This document shows, piece by piece, positions 16,525 to 25,789 of a stretch of DNA of 64,000 bases. The notes beneath the pieces are model-generated. The model was not told where the DNA came from, did not search any database, and worked only from the letters and a program-made list of their open reading frames with translations. Position 1 is the stretch's first letter. Every line of letters begins with the position of its first letter. The DNA is taken from NCBI GenBank assembly GCA_964390565.1, contig CAYMII010000019.1, positions 6,714 through 70,713 of the forward strand, given 5' to 3'. This stretch comes from UBA8529 sp964390565 (GTDB lineage Bacteria > Bacteroidota > Bacteroidia > Bacteroidales > Tenuifilaceae). The translations under genes were made by a program, and so were the position numbers.

Positions 16525-17487
16525 ATGGGAGAACGCGTAATTCTTATTGAAGGGATTGACCCTTTGGCGCTTTTCGGAGTAAACAACGCAAAATACGATA
16601 TCATTGCTAATCATTTTCCAAAACTTAAGATAATTGCTCGAGGTCACGAGCTAAAGGTCATTGGCGACAACGAGCAAATCTCTATTCTCGAGGATAAAAT
16701 CAATAAGATGATTGATTTTTTTGGTCGTTATAAGTACTTAACTGATGCCAATATTCAAGATTTTCTTAACGAAACTACCGAAACGCTTGATAAAGCGGAG
16801 GATGATGTAACAGATGTTCTTGTATATGGAAATCACTCTAAGGCAATAAAAGCGCGTACTGTAAACCAACGAATGCTTGTTGAACTTTATGAATCGAACG
16901 ATTTGCTTTTTGCTATCGGGCCTGCAGGTTCAGGTAAAACATACACTGCCATTGCATTAGCTGTTAGGGCATTAAAGAATAAAGAGGTTAAGCGGATAAT
17001 CCTTACTCGACCAGCAGTTGAGGCAGGGGAGAGACTCGGCTTTTTACCCGGCGATATGAAAGAGAAGTTGGATCCATATTTACAGCCCCTTTACGATGCG
17101 TTAAACGACATGATACCTGCCAAAAAACTGCAGGAGTTTATGGAGGATGGAACTGTTCAAATTGCTCCATTGGCATTTATGAGAGGGCGTACGCTCGATC
17201 ATGCTTTTGTTATTCTCGATGAAGCACAGAATACAACAATAAGCCAGCTTAAGATGTTTCTAACCCGAATGGGTAAAAATGCCAAGTTTGTAGTTACAGG
17301 CGATTTAACCCAGATCGATTTACCTCGAAAAGAGGATTCAGGGCTTGTTAAAACGATTAAACTGCTTAATGGTATTGAAGATATTGCTGTTATCAACTTT
17401 GATGCTCGTGATATTATCAGGCATAAGTTGGTGAAATATATAGTAAATGCTTTCGATAGGGATGCAGAATTGAAAGAGAAAAATTGA
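16525..17487 (+). CDS. PhoH-family ATPase
   Basis: A 320-residue P-loop NTPase of the PhoH/YbeZ type. An N-terminal KH-like region (ALFGVNNAKYDII, VIGDNEQISILEDKI) precedes the ATPase core with Walker A AIGPAGSGKTYTA (about 131-143), RPAVEAGERLGFLPGDMKEK, Walker B HAFVILDEAQNT (about 230-241) and the sensor VTGDLTQIDLP. Homologues work in RNA metabolism and ribosome maturation, usually with YbeY. Its TGA stop at 17485-17487 lies inside the left arm of element 2, which separates it from purC; in Bacteroidales phoH and purC are often adjacent. Confidence 0.95.
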   Translation: MGERVILIEGIDPLALFGVNNAKYDIIANHFPKLKIIARGHELKVIGDNEQISILEDKINKMIDFFGRYKYLTDANIQDFLNETTETLDKAEDDVTDVLVYGNHSKAIKARTVNQRMLVELYESNDLLFAIGPAGSGKTYTAIALAVRALKNKEVKRIILTRPAVEAGERLGFLPGDMKEKLDPYLQPLYDALNDMIPAKKLQEFMEDGTVQIAPLAFMRGRTLDHAFVILDEAQNTTISQLKMFLTRMGKNAKFVVTGDLTQIDLPRKEDSGLVKTIKLLNGIEDIAVINFDARDIIRHKLVKYIVNAFDRDAELKEKN

Positions 17488-17510
17488 CTATTCGACTACT
17501 TGACTGTTTG
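17484..17510. repeat. Inverted arm (phoH side) of four-helix-bundle element 2
   Basis: Three 8-bp units GACTATTC, GACTACTT, GACTGTTT (17486-17509). Aligned to the inverse of the right arm over 27 bp, there are five differences, all transitions. The arm contains the phoH stop codon. Confidence 0.8.
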
Positions 17511-17541
17511 TGAAAGAGTGAATTGAACCAAAATTAAGTAT

Positions 17542-17904
17542 ATGCGAGATCATAAAAAACTTAATGCTTTTAAATTAGCTGATGAGTTGACATTGAACAT
17601 TTATCGTATAACTTCAACATTTCCTAAAGAGGAAATATATGGTTTGACTTCGCAAATGAGAAGAGCAGCTGTTTCAGTTCCTTCCAACATAGTTGAGGGA
17701 TGTGCTAGGGAAAGCGAAATTGAATATTTACGTTTTCTTGAAATTGCATTTAGCTCCTTGAGGGAATTATCTTATCAATTTGATTTATCTTGTCGATTAG
17801 AATTTGTAAAAAAGGATGATATTCAGCCATGTTCAATAAAGTTGGTTGATACCGAGAAGGTTCTGTCAGGCTTAATTCGCTCGCTTCGAAAACCAAAACC
17901 ATAA
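17542..17904 (+). CDS. Four-helix-bundle protein, S23/IVS-like (element 2)
   Basis: A 120-residue helical protein of the same broad family as the ORF at 15149, with LNAFKLADELTLNIYRIT, then SQMRRAAVSVPSNIVEG and ARESEIEYLRFLEIAFSSL (about 40-78), the family core. The family's LTxQxRRAAxSIPxNIxEG pattern is well kept. It is only distantly similar to the first copy, the clearest shared block being I-EG--RES--E--RFL-IA. Flanked by inverted arms of 8-bp tandem units; the ORF, phoH and purC are all on the plus strand. Function unknown. Confidence 0.92.
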   Translation: MRDHKKLNAFKLADELTLNIYRITSTFPKEEIYGLTSQMRRAAVSVPSNIVEGCARESEIEYLRFLEIAFSSLRELSYQFDLSCRLEFVKKDDIQPCSIKLVDTEKVLSGLIRSLRKPKP

Positions 17905-17913
17905 AATGTAAAC

Positions 17914-17953
17914 AAATAGTCAAATAGTCAAACAGCCAAATAGTCAAATAACC
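17914..17953. repeat. Inverted arm (purC side) of four-helix-bundle element 2
   Basis: Five 8-bp units in tandem: AAATAGTC, AAATAGTC, AAACAGCC, AAATAGTC, AAATAACC. The inverse of this block matches 17484-17510. It ends 10 bp before the purC ATG. Confidence 0.85.
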
Positions 17954-17963
17954 AATTATAAAA

Positions 17964-18908
17964 ATGGAAAAAGCAATCGTTCGTACCGATTTTAACTTTC
18001 CCGGACAAACCGGGGTTTACCACGGCAAAGTTCGTGATGTATACAATATCAATAACCAAATGCTTGTGATGGTTGTATCGGACCGTATCTCTGCATTTGA
18101 CGTAGTTTTACCAAAGGGAATTCCATACAAAGGACAGGTTTTAAATCAGATTGCATCAAAGTTTTTAGATGCTACTGCCGATATCGTTCCTAGCTGGAAG
18201 ATTGCTACTCCAGATCCAATGGTTACCGTTGGTCATTTTTGCGAGCCATTTAAGGTTGAGATGGTTGTTCGCGGTTATTTAACTGGTCACGCATGGCGTG
18301 AGTACAAGGCTGGCAAACGCACTATTTGCGGTGAGCCAATGCCCGAAGGGATGAAAGAGCATCAAAAATTTCCTAAACCGATTATTACCCCAACAACAAA
18401 GGCTTCTGAAGGGCATGATGAGGATATTTCACGCGATGAAATTATCAAATCGGGTCTTGTAAGCAAAGAGGATTATGAGCAGCTAGAAAAGTATACTCTT
18501 GCCATTTTCGAGAGGGGTACAAAAATGGCTGCAGCCATGGGGCTAATTCTTGTTGATACCAAGTACGAGTTTGGTAAAAAGGATGGTAAAATCTACCTTA
18601 TCGATGAGATTCATACTCCTGACTCATCGCGCTATTTCTATGCAGAAGGTTATGAGGAGCGTTTGGCTAAAAATGAGCAGCAAAAGCAACTCTCGAAGGA
18701 GTTTGTTCGCGAATGGTTGATGGAGAATGGTTTTCAAGGTCACGAAGGACAAAAAGTTCCTGAAATGACAGATGCCATAGTAAACTCAATCACCGAAAGG
18801 TATATCGAACTTTACGAAAATATTACTGGCGATAAGTTTGTAAAAGCTGATGCTTCTGAGGTTGTTAAGCGAATTGAGAAAAATGTAACTGAGTTTTTGA
18901 AGAAATAA
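17964..18908 (+). CDS. purC: Phosphoribosylaminoimidazole-succinocarboxamide synthase
   Basis: SAICAR synthase, the purine pathway enzyme joining CAIR and aspartate with ATP. The 314-residue form is of the longer type found in Bacteroidota and yeast. Visible motifs: YHGKVRDVYNI (substrate/ATP loop), VVSDRISAFDVVLPKGIPYKG, VVRGYLTGHAWREYKAGKR, ITPTTKASEGHDEDIS, ILVDTKYEFG and LIDEIHTPDSSRYF. All conserved residues appear intact. It lies behind phoH, separated by the four-helix-bundle element, and is followed by an inverted repeat that may end transcription. Confidence 0.97.
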   Translation: MEKAIVRTDFNFPGQTGVYHGKVRDVYNINNQMLVMVVSDRISAFDVVLPKGIPYKGQVLNQIASKFLDATADIVPSWKIATPDPMVTVGHFCEPFKVEMVVRGYLTGHAWREYKAGKRTICGEPMPEGMKEHQKFPKPIITPTTKASEGHDEDISRDEIIKSGLVSKEDYEQLEKYTLAIFERGTKMAAAMGLILVDTKYEFGKKDGKIYLIDEIHTPDSSRYFYAEGYEERLAKNEQQKQLSKEFVREWLMENGFQGHEGQKVPEMTDAIVNSITERYIELYENITGDKFVKADASEVVKRIEKNVTEFLKK

Positions 18909-18920
18909 TCTAATAATATT

Positions 18921-19008
18921 TAACCGCAAAGAGCCCAAAGAAAGCGCAAAGATCGCAGAGTAAATAGCTTTGTGTACTTTGCGTAAACTTAGCGCCCTTT
19001 GCGGTTTA
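18921..19008. repeat. ORF-less inverted repeat of CGCAAAG-type units
   Basis: The left arm carries ACCGCAAAG, CCCAAAG, CGCAAAG, CGCAGAG in tandem (18922-18960). The right arm carries the inverse words CTTTGTG, CTTTGCG, CCCTTTGCGGT (18968-19007). The outermost ~12 bp pair perfectly (AACCGCAAAG with CTTTGCGGTT). It lies between convergent purC and the DUF3999 gene and may serve as terminator. The design matches the arms around the four-helix-bundle genes, without an ORF inside. Confidence 0.8.
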
Positions 19009-19011
19009 TTT

Positions 19012-20241
19012 TTATTTGTTCTTTATCATTTTAAGCGAAAACCATCCTAGCAGAGCGATAATAACAAGCATAATTCCCCAAAGCCAAATCTTATTTTGGA
19101 ATAAAGGATTACCTTTTTGCTTATCTTCTATCCCAATATATTGCTCATTGCCAATGTTTAATGCTGATAAGGTTGCGGGAATTTTATCGGTAAATAAGGC
19201 TATATCGTAGTTCGGTGCGTAGGCGTTTTTGTTACCATAAACAATAAAGTAATTAGCCAGTTCGGTAAATCGAGCTTTGAGTTCATATTTATAACCTTTT
19301 ACTGATACTGAATCGATTGTTAATGGTTTATTGTCTTGATTATCAATTGTTATTCTTAATCGTTTGGCAAATGTGCTTGAGAATCTGAACTCGTTTTTCT
19401 CAAATGAGTTTACTGTCCCCGATTCAACGCTGTAATAGCTGTATTTCCAGCCCTTATCAGTATTGATGCTATCAGCAAGATATTCGATTCTAATTGGTCG
19501 ATAGTAATCGAAGCCATCCTTAATCTTAATGCCTACAACGCAAACAGGAACAACAGTTTGTAAACCAATTTCGATTATAGTCTCTTTTTTTACTGTTTCA
19601 ATTTTCAAAGATTTTACTTTATAGCGAGCAAGATTCCCATCGACTCTTTCATCTAGAGATATTTTTGCACTAGACAAATAGGGCTTCTCATTACTTTTGA
19701 TGCAAAGCCTGTAAAATCGATACTTTGAATCTGGAATTATTAGTTTAGTGAATTGGAAATGGGTTAGCTCATTATCAATGGATAGAATCCTATAATTATC
19801 TACGATTGAGAACCATTGCTGCTGATTTTGACTACCCTCAAGCAATACTCGCCAATCGAAGTTCTGCTGGCCAAGTTCTAACTCAATCTGATTAATAGTT
19901 GCTTGGGTTGGAACTTCAAAAGTAAAATAGTAACCCTTTTCGTTTTTCGATTCATTTATCTGATTAAAGGCAATCTCCTTTTTTGTATTCTTTTCCTCGG
20001 AAAGGGCTATAATATAAGGTGCTTCAATAGTATCACTCTTGCTAGTTATACCGACTATTCTGATATCAGAAAGGTTAGGAGATATCTTGCTAAACATATC
20101 AATAGGAATCAAAACGCTATGCCATGTGTCCTTTACGCCTTGTAGCTCACGTTTATAGCTATATCCTTTAACCTGTGCCTGCGCGTTTATGAAAAGGGAT
20201 ATTGAGAATATCAGTAAGCAATATTTAATCGCTAATTTCAT
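19012..20241 (-). CDS. DUF3999-family membrane-anchored protein
   Basis: A 409-residue exported protein. A signal peptide (IKYCLLIFSISLFINAQAQ, cleaved near residue 22) is followed by a large beta-rich extracytoplasmic domain with discoidin-like features (YKFRLCIKSN, LRITIDNQDNKPLTIDSV) and one C-terminal membrane segment (IWLWGIMLVIIALLGWFSLKM, about 384-404). Immediately behind a DUF2339 gene with no spacer, a pairing typical of these two families, so they likely form one complex in the inner membrane. Role unknown; cell-envelope or polysaccharide-related functions are often guessed. Confidence 0.85.
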   Translation of the reverse strand: MKLAIKYCLLIFSISLFINAQAQVKGYSYKRELQGVKDTWHSVLIPIDMFSKISPNLSDIRIVGITSKSDTIEAPYIIALSEEKNTKKEIAFNQINESKNEKGYYFTFEVPTQATINQIELELGQQNFDWRVLLEGSQNQQQWFSIVDNYRILSIDNELTHFQFTKLIIPDSKYRFYRLCIKSNEKPYLSSAKISLDERVDGNLARYKVKSLKIETVKKETIIEIGLQTVVPVCVVGIKIKDGFDYYRPIRIEYLADSINTDKGWKYSYYSVESGTVNSFEKNEFRFSSTFAKRLRITIDNQDNKPLTIDSVSVKGYKYELKARFTELANYFIVYGNKNAYAPNYDIALFTDKIPATLSALNIGNEQYIGIEDKQKGNPLFQNKIWLWGIMLVIIALLGWFSLKMIKNK

Positions 20242-22587
20242 TTAAATCAGGTGTTTGTATTTATTGTAAAGGAACGAAATGATTAATAGTAAAACCCCAA
20301 GAGCGACAAAAAGAACTGTTTTCTGAATGGTTTCCATATGTGAAACATCGTAGAATGCCAGTTTTAAAAGGGTAACCGAGAATAGTGCAATTGCACCAAT
20401 TCTGATATGCTTTTTGTTTTTCCAAATTCCTAAAACGATGAGCGTTAATGCCGAGATGCCCCAAAGTATGCTTAAGCTAAATCGATAGGTTTGGGTCGAT
20501 TCCATTATCCTCATCCACGAAATTAGCTCGCTGCTGGCAATCCATACCACTGCAAGCGAAAGGAATAGCTCAAAAAATATTAAAACGTTTTTGCTAGTAG
20601 GTTCTAAAAATTCACTTTTGATTGTCCTATAGGAAGTTGCGAATATCAGTGCAACAAAAGCAAACGAAACGTAACGGATAATGATATTAAAGTTGTCGCG
20701 ATGGTAATATTCAGCCAGTGATTGGGTTATGTAGCTATCACGCAATTCGCTTAAATTGTAAAGTCCAACAGTTAGGAATATCCATATTACAATGCCATTT
20801 AGGATGAGGTTTACAATTCCTAATCCCTTTATTTTTAGCTTGATATTATTAAAGATAGATAGAAGTGTGAAGAATAGTAGCGAGTAATTTATCAACCAGA
20901 TTGCTTTGAAATTCTCGAGGTCGAAGTTCCAGTAATTATTGGGGTAATCCTGATTATCGTCTTTTATCTCCAACGCAGAATCGGCATAAAGCTGGTTCCA
21001 ATAGTTTGAGATCTCTAGGCTAAACGAGAAGTAAAGAACAACTATCAGTATCGAAGGGATAAAAATGTTTATAAGATTGTTTAACTCCTTGTTTTGAAAA
21101 GGACTTGAAGTCCTTTTATGGTTAAGATATGCTATGCAAGAGAACGATGCAATAAAAAGCAATGAGCTAAGGAATTGGATGTTGAAGATAGGAATAATCC
21201 TCGTTTCGGGCATCGATGGGGTATAATGGTTGTAAACGTTAACCCAATCGTGAGCAAGGCTAATAAATGCCAATATCATTAGTAGATAGGCGATTCGCTC
21301 GTAAAACCAAACACTTCTGGATGTTCCAATCCAGAATAGAAGTGCTGCTTCTCCAGCCCAAAATAGAGTTACCCAGTTGCCATTTAGCTGAACTGGAGCA
21401 GCAATAGTTATAAATACAAAAACCAAACCTGTAACAAGATAAAACAGATTTCGATCAGCCAGCTTTTGCTTGTATATGGCCAGTCCAACGCCAAAATGGA
21501 TTATAGCATTGCAAAGCGTGAACAGCCCTAACATCTCTTTGCCAGTTTCGTGATCGCTTAAAATTGCGTATCCTAATCCAAAGAAAATAAATGAGTTGGT
21601 AAGGAAAAGTAATATATCGTTTACATGAAACTCCTCCTTTTGAAGTAGCTTGTAAGCAAGAAAAATTGCGTAGAATGTTGAAAAATAGATTGCTATGAAT
21701 GTAAATGCTAGTCCTAAATGTAAGTTAATATCGAATTTTGAGGCAAACCAGGTTATGAAAATTAGCCAAGTAATCAGAAACGCTGAGTAAAAAAGGATTT
21801 TCCAGTATCGTTTAAAGGCAATTACTAGAATTCCACCATTGATAATTGCAATATAGCTAAATAGAACAGCATATTTTCCCGAACCATCGCTTAAAAGGAA
21901 AGGCACAGCGTAAGCACCAACTAATCCGATTATTGAGATTACTTGCATGTTATAGCTAATTGATGCAATAACTGCAAAGGCGGTAAATGCCACCATCAAT
22001 GCAAATGTGATTGATTGTGGTATTAAATCGTAAAAGCTATACGCAGCAAAGGTTATAAAATACATAATGGCAATAGCACCGCTTAGCAGAACTGCGCTAT
22101 AGTTCTCGTATTTTGGTTTTAGCTTAATGGCAAATCCAAGTAATCCTAAACCTACAATGTAGCCAAGTATTATTCGAGTTAATGGGCTTATCAGCTGATG
22201 CTCTATTGAATATTTTGCGCCAATGGCAACACCAATAACTGTAATGGCAATACCAATTTTATTGATTAAGTTTTCACCAATAAACTTCTCAATATTCGAT
22301 TTTGCGTTAGGCTCGTCGTTGCTAACTATTGGAGTTATTACTGGTTGTTCCTTAGGTTTAATAGGTTGCTGCTCAATAATTTTAGTCTTTTCTTCCTCAA
22401 CCTTAACAGGAGTGGGTTCCTGTTGAATGATTGGTTTAATGATTGACTCTTCGATTACTTTAGAAGATTTAAGTTTGATAATCTCCTGGCGCAGCTCATC
22501 AATCTCTTTCGAGAAACTTTCCTGCTTTTTAAGAAGAGTATCTAATCTATCAAGCAGATAGTTGATTCTAACATTATCATCGCTCAT
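20242..22587 (-). CDS. DUF2339 polytopic membrane protein
   Basis: A 781-residue protein from the ATG at 22587 (an in-frame TTG at 22611 gives eight more residues). The N-terminus is cytoplasmic with a coiled-coil (about 10-45) and a Pro/Glu/Lys-rich linker; then GENLINKIGIAITVIGVAIGAKY (about 100-122), the DUF2339 entry motif, and some 20 or more membrane helices to the C-terminus. Its stop codon directly abuts the DUF3999 start. No catalytic motif is visible; a role in envelope homeostasis is the usual inference. Confidence 0.87.
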   Translation of the reverse strand: MSDDNVRINYLLDRLDTLLKKQESFSKEIDELRQEIIKLKSSKVIEESIIKPIIQQEPTPVKVEEEKTKIIEQQPIKPKEQPVITPIVSNDEPNAKSNIEKFIGENLINKIGIAITVIGVAIGAKYSIEHQLISPLTRIILGYIVGLGLLGFAIKLKPKYENYSAVLLSGAIAIMYFITFAAYSFYDLIPQSITFALMVAFTAFAVIASISYNMQVISIIGLVGAYAVPFLLSDGSGKYAVLFSYIAIINGGILVIAFKRYWKILFYSAFLITWLIFITWFASKFDINLHLGLAFTFIAIYFSTFYAIFLAYKLLQKEEFHVNDILLFLTNSFIFFGLGYAILSDHETGKEMLGLFTLCNAIIHFGVGLAIYKQKLADRNLFYLVTGLVFVFITIAAPVQLNGNWVTLFWAGEAALLFWIGTSRSVWFYERIAYLLMILAFISLAHDWVNVYNHYTPSMPETRIIPIFNIQFLSSLLFIASFSCIAYLNHKRTSSPFQNKELNNLINIFIPSILIVVLYFSFSLEISNYWNQLYADSALEIKDDNQDYPNNYWNFDLENFKAIWLINYSLLFFTLLSIFNNIKLKIKGLGIVNLILNGIVIWIFLTVGLYNLSELRDSYITQSLAEYYHRDNFNIIIRYVSFAFVALIFATSYRTIKSEFLEPTSKNVLIFFELFLSLAVVWIASSELISWMRIMESTQTYRFSLSILWGISALTLIVLGIWKNKKHIRIGAIALFSVTLLKLAFYDVSHMETIQKTVLFVALGVLLLIISFLYNKYKHLI

Positions 22588-22679
22588 ATTGGGATGTTTT
22601 TGTGAAACCAATATAGTAAATTATTGGGTACTGGCAATATTCAATGATAACAATGGTTTGTAAGGATGAGGTAAATCAG

Positions 22680-25604
22680 TTACTCTAAAACCTCAAGTAT
22701 CCGTCCTTCGCCCAAAATCTTCAAAGGATTGGCTGTTTCAACAAAGGTTTGTGCTAATATTTCTTTCTTTTCTTGTAATCGAAGGATTTTCTCTTCAACA
22801 GTATTTAGTGAGATAAATCGGTAAACAAAGATGTTTTTATCCTGTCCAATTCGATGGGCCCTAGATACAGCCTGACTTTCAACCGCTGGGTTCCACCAAG
22901 GATCGAGGATAAAAATATAATCAGCAGCGGTAAGATTAAGCCCTACACCACCCGCTTTTATTGATATTAGGAATACCTTAACCGTTGCATCATTCTGGAA
23001 ATGCTCAACAACCTCTTTGCGGTTGGTTGTGCTACCTGTTAATACTTCATGCGAAATATTGTTTTGCTCAAGGTATTCGGCAACAATCTTTAGATGCTTT
23101 ACAAACGATGAGAATATGAGGATTTTGTGTCCTTCGGCCACAATGCTATCGATGCTACGAGTTATCTCTTCAAATTTACCCGAATCAGCAGCCCCAACGT
23201 ACTCATCAATCATTTTTGGGTGGTTGGCCAATTGGCGAAGCCTTGTTAATCCGCGGAAAATAGCAATGGCAGAACGGTCGAATCCTTGCGTAGCAATATT
23301 CTCCATGATGCTATTCCGAATCAACGATTTTTCTGTCTCGTAAAACTTATTCTGTGATTCAGACATCTCGCAGTAAATCACCTGCTCGGTAATTTCTGGA
23401 AGGTCTTTGGCAACCTGCTCCTTGGTTCTTCTTAGTAGGAATGGTTCAATTAGCGTTTTTAACAGATCGCTTTTTTGCGTATCACCCAATTTCTCGATGG
23501 GTTGAATAAACTCCTCGTTAAATGATTTAAAGCTGCCAAGCATTCCTCTGTTTAAGAAATTCAGCTGTGCCCAAAGGTCGGATAGTGAGTTTTCTATCGG
23601 TGTTCCACTTATAGTAAGATAGTTCGATGCCTTTAGCTGAAGAGCAGAACGATATATTTTCGATGTTGGATTCTTAATTGCTTGGCTTTCATCAAGAATA
23701 ACATATTTAAATCGAATAGCCTCAAGCATTTCGATATCGTTACGAAGAATGCCATATGTTGTAATTACAACGTCATGCTTTACAATATCTGAAATGCTTT
23801 TTGTTCGCAAGTATCCAGTATGCGAGTAGAATGTCAAATCGGGAGCAAAGCGTGATATTTCGTGAATCCAGTTATGCACTAATGAGGTTGGGACTACAAT
23901 TAATGAGGTGTGGCCAATTGTTTGAACGTCACTTTCAGTCGAAGTTACTGTCTCTGCTCTATTCTCCTTAAGCGAGAGCAGCAATGCAATGGTTTGAATG
24001 GTTTTACCCAAACCCATATCATCGGCCAAGCAACCACCTAAACCGTTTTGCATTAAAAGATTGAGCCAAACATACCCTTCTTTCTGATAGCTTCGAAGTT
24101 GTGCGTTTAACCCGTTTGGTAGTTTGATTTTAGCAGGTGAACTGCTATTGAATTTATCTTTTAGCTGCTGTGCGCTTGGAGCATCAACCTTACAATCAAC
24201 CAAAAGGTTGAAAAGTGATTTTTGAATAGCAATACCTTCGCCCGATTCCTTTCCCAAGAAGAATAATGGGCGATAGCGTGTAAACCACTCTTCAGGAAGA
24301 ATAAAAATTTGGGCGTTTGGAAGAACAAACTCCCTTATATTTTTAAGGATATTCTTTTTAAGATGAATAAATGGTATCTCAAATCCTTCAAGGATTACCT
24401 TGCCATATAGGTCAAACCAATCTTCAGCCGATTGAGTATTGATTTCAAGTTTATAATCTTTCAGATAATATTTCTCTTTACCTTGATTTTGCTGAATATC
24501 AACTTCAAATTTTTCAATTTCAATTTGATGCCTGTTTATCCACTCAATAAGTTGATAGGGCGGTTGAGCACTGTTGAAGTTACTTATGGTTGAAGGCAGA
24601 AACTCTGATTCGCCTGTTTTTGAAAGTCCTAGTTCTGTTAGCTTATCGATATAACCCTTTTCCCAGTCTAGGTCGCGTTCAAAACGTGTAAATCGATATT
24701 GGTTATCATCGCAGTTGAGAATGACTTCGGGTTCAGGCTTTGCATTGGCTAGATATGCCTTTGTGCCATAAACAAACTTAAGAACAAGGCCAATTCCACC
24801 AGCCAATCGTTGCTCGATTGCTAAAATCACCCTTTTATCTGGATTGCTTTGCTCAATGGTAAATCCAACCGGTTCAACTATCTGATTTCGAATGGTATTT
24901 AGTACAAATGTTTCGAAATATTTTCTCTCAGCTGATTTAGGAATTGATATATATTGCTTGGTGAAAAATGGGCTTAACTTTTTGCCATCGATCTTTGTAA
25001 ATCTATAAAGGCTTGTTTTTACTCTTATCAAACAAGGATCGTTGCAAATCACTTCCGATTCCTTGGTTGTAAGATTTATCAATTTGCCATTACACGAGGC
25101 ATCGATTCTATATTTACTCTCAGTTTCAGTTACCGAAAAGTGGAAAATAGGTAGAGCCTCATTCTCCACAAGATTCAACCTGTGATCCTCGTATAAGTTA
25201 TTGAAATTCTTCTCTTTTAAATAAACAGGAACTTGGCTTTTGCAAAGTATATCAAAGCATTTTAGCATCCTTCGCTCAACGTATGCCCTAACAAATTGCA
25301 TTATTTGCTCATTATCGGCAAGGGTTTTGTAGAAATCAGATACTGTGGTTTTGCCTTTGCTGAATTGTTTATGAATTGTGTTATCTGAAATCTCGTTGAG
25401 GTGCTTTATTACCTCATGACCATCACTGGGAATAGTATTTTCCCACTTTTTTGCGTTCGATTCATTAACATTATCAACAATGGTGTAAATCTCACCCTCG
25501 GTACTTAGCAAACGGATGATGTATGGTGTAAAAATCATCCCTAAGTATCGGTGTTGCTGAAGAGCAATGGCAAAAATCTCGCTATGTTGATTGTCTTTAT
25601 TCAT
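22680..25604 (-). CDS. SNF2-family DEAD/DEAH helicase
   Basis: A 974-residue Swi2/Snf2 ATPase, similar in layout to bacterial RapA/HepA-like translocases. The N-terminal ~480 residues are unassigned and family-variable. The motor follows: LRSYQKEGYVWLNLL (Q-motif region), motif I DDMGLGKTIQT (about 528-538), motif Ia SLIVVPTSLVHNW, motif II DESQ (about 643), motif III LTISGTPIENSLSDLW, then the helicase C domain with FSSFVKHLKIV, SIKAGGVGLNLTAADYIF and QAVSRAHRIGQ. Expected role: ATP-driven DNA translocation that remodels protein-DNA or RNA polymerase complexes. It stands alone in its own transcript. Confidence 0.94.
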   Translation of the reverse strand: MNKDNQHSEIFAIALQQHRYLGMIFTPYIIRLLSTEGEIYTIVDNVNESNAKKWENTIPSDGHEVIKHLNEISDNTIHKQFSKGKTTVSDFYKTLADNEQIMQFVRAYVERRMLKCFDILCKSQVPVYLKEKNFNNLYEDHRLNLVENEALPIFHFSVTETESKYRIDASCNGKLINLTTKESEVICNDPCLIRVKTSLYRFTKIDGKKLSPFFTKQYISIPKSAERKYFETFVLNTIRNQIVEPVGFTIEQSNPDKRVILAIEQRLAGGIGLVLKFVYGTKAYLANAKPEPEVILNCDDNQYRFTRFERDLDWEKGYIDKLTELGLSKTGESEFLPSTISNFNSAQPPYQLIEWINRHQIEIEKFEVDIQQNQGKEKYYLKDYKLEINTQSAEDWFDLYGKVILEGFEIPFIHLKKNILKNIREFVLPNAQIFILPEEWFTRYRPLFFLGKESGEGIAIQKSLFNLLVDCKVDAPSAQQLKDKFNSSSPAKIKLPNGLNAQLRSYQKEGYVWLNLLMQNGLGGCLADDMGLGKTIQTIALLLSLKENRAETVTSTESDVQTIGHTSLIVVPTSLVHNWIHEISRFAPDLTFYSHTGYLRTKSISDIVKHDVVITTYGILRNDIEMLEAIRFKYVILDESQAIKNPTSKIYRSALQLKASNYLTISGTPIENSLSDLWAQLNFLNRGMLGSFKSFNEEFIQPIEKLGDTQKSDLLKTLIEPFLLRRTKEQVAKDLPEITEQVIYCEMSESQNKFYETEKSLIRNSIMENIATQGFDRSAIAIFRGLTRLRQLANHPKMIDEYVGAADSGKFEEITRSIDSIVAEGHKILIFSSFVKHLKIVAEYLEQNNISHEVLTGSTTNRKEVVEHFQNDATVKVFLISIKAGGVGLNLTAADYIFILDPWWNPAVESQAVSRAHRIGQDKNIFVYRFISLNTVEEKILRLQEKKEILAQTFVETANPLKILGEGRILEVLE

Positions 25605-25760
25605 GATATTTTTAGGCTCGCAATGATAGCTAAACTAAGTGAAATGTTAAAGGTGAAAAGTGAAAAGTTATGAATTGAGTGGCCAGTTACAATTAACTTT
25701 AATTACAACTCGACCATGCTGAAATGCAAAAAGAGTTTTCGGTAAACAAAATTGATTACT

Positions 25761-25768
25761 TACATTTG
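25761..25768 (+). promoter_or_regulatory. Promoter -7 box of the LysM gene (TAcaTTTG)
   Basis: TACATTTG followed by CG, with TTTTCG about 21 bp upstream as a weak -33. It lies downstream of the ATG at 25724 and 22 bp before the ATG at 25790, which supports the shorter gene model with a signal peptide. Confidence 0.5.
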
Positions 25769-25789
25769 CGATTATTAAAATTTTTGAAG

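Noticed and set aside
15149..17904. Intervening sequence of a 23S rRNA gene
   Set aside because: The ORFs are of the IVS-protein family, but there is no rRNA sequence on either side; the neighbours are protein genes.
25724..25789. 22-codon N-terminal extension of the LysM protein from ATG 25724
   Set aside because: A full TAnnTTTG box lies within it and the signal peptide starts at 25790.
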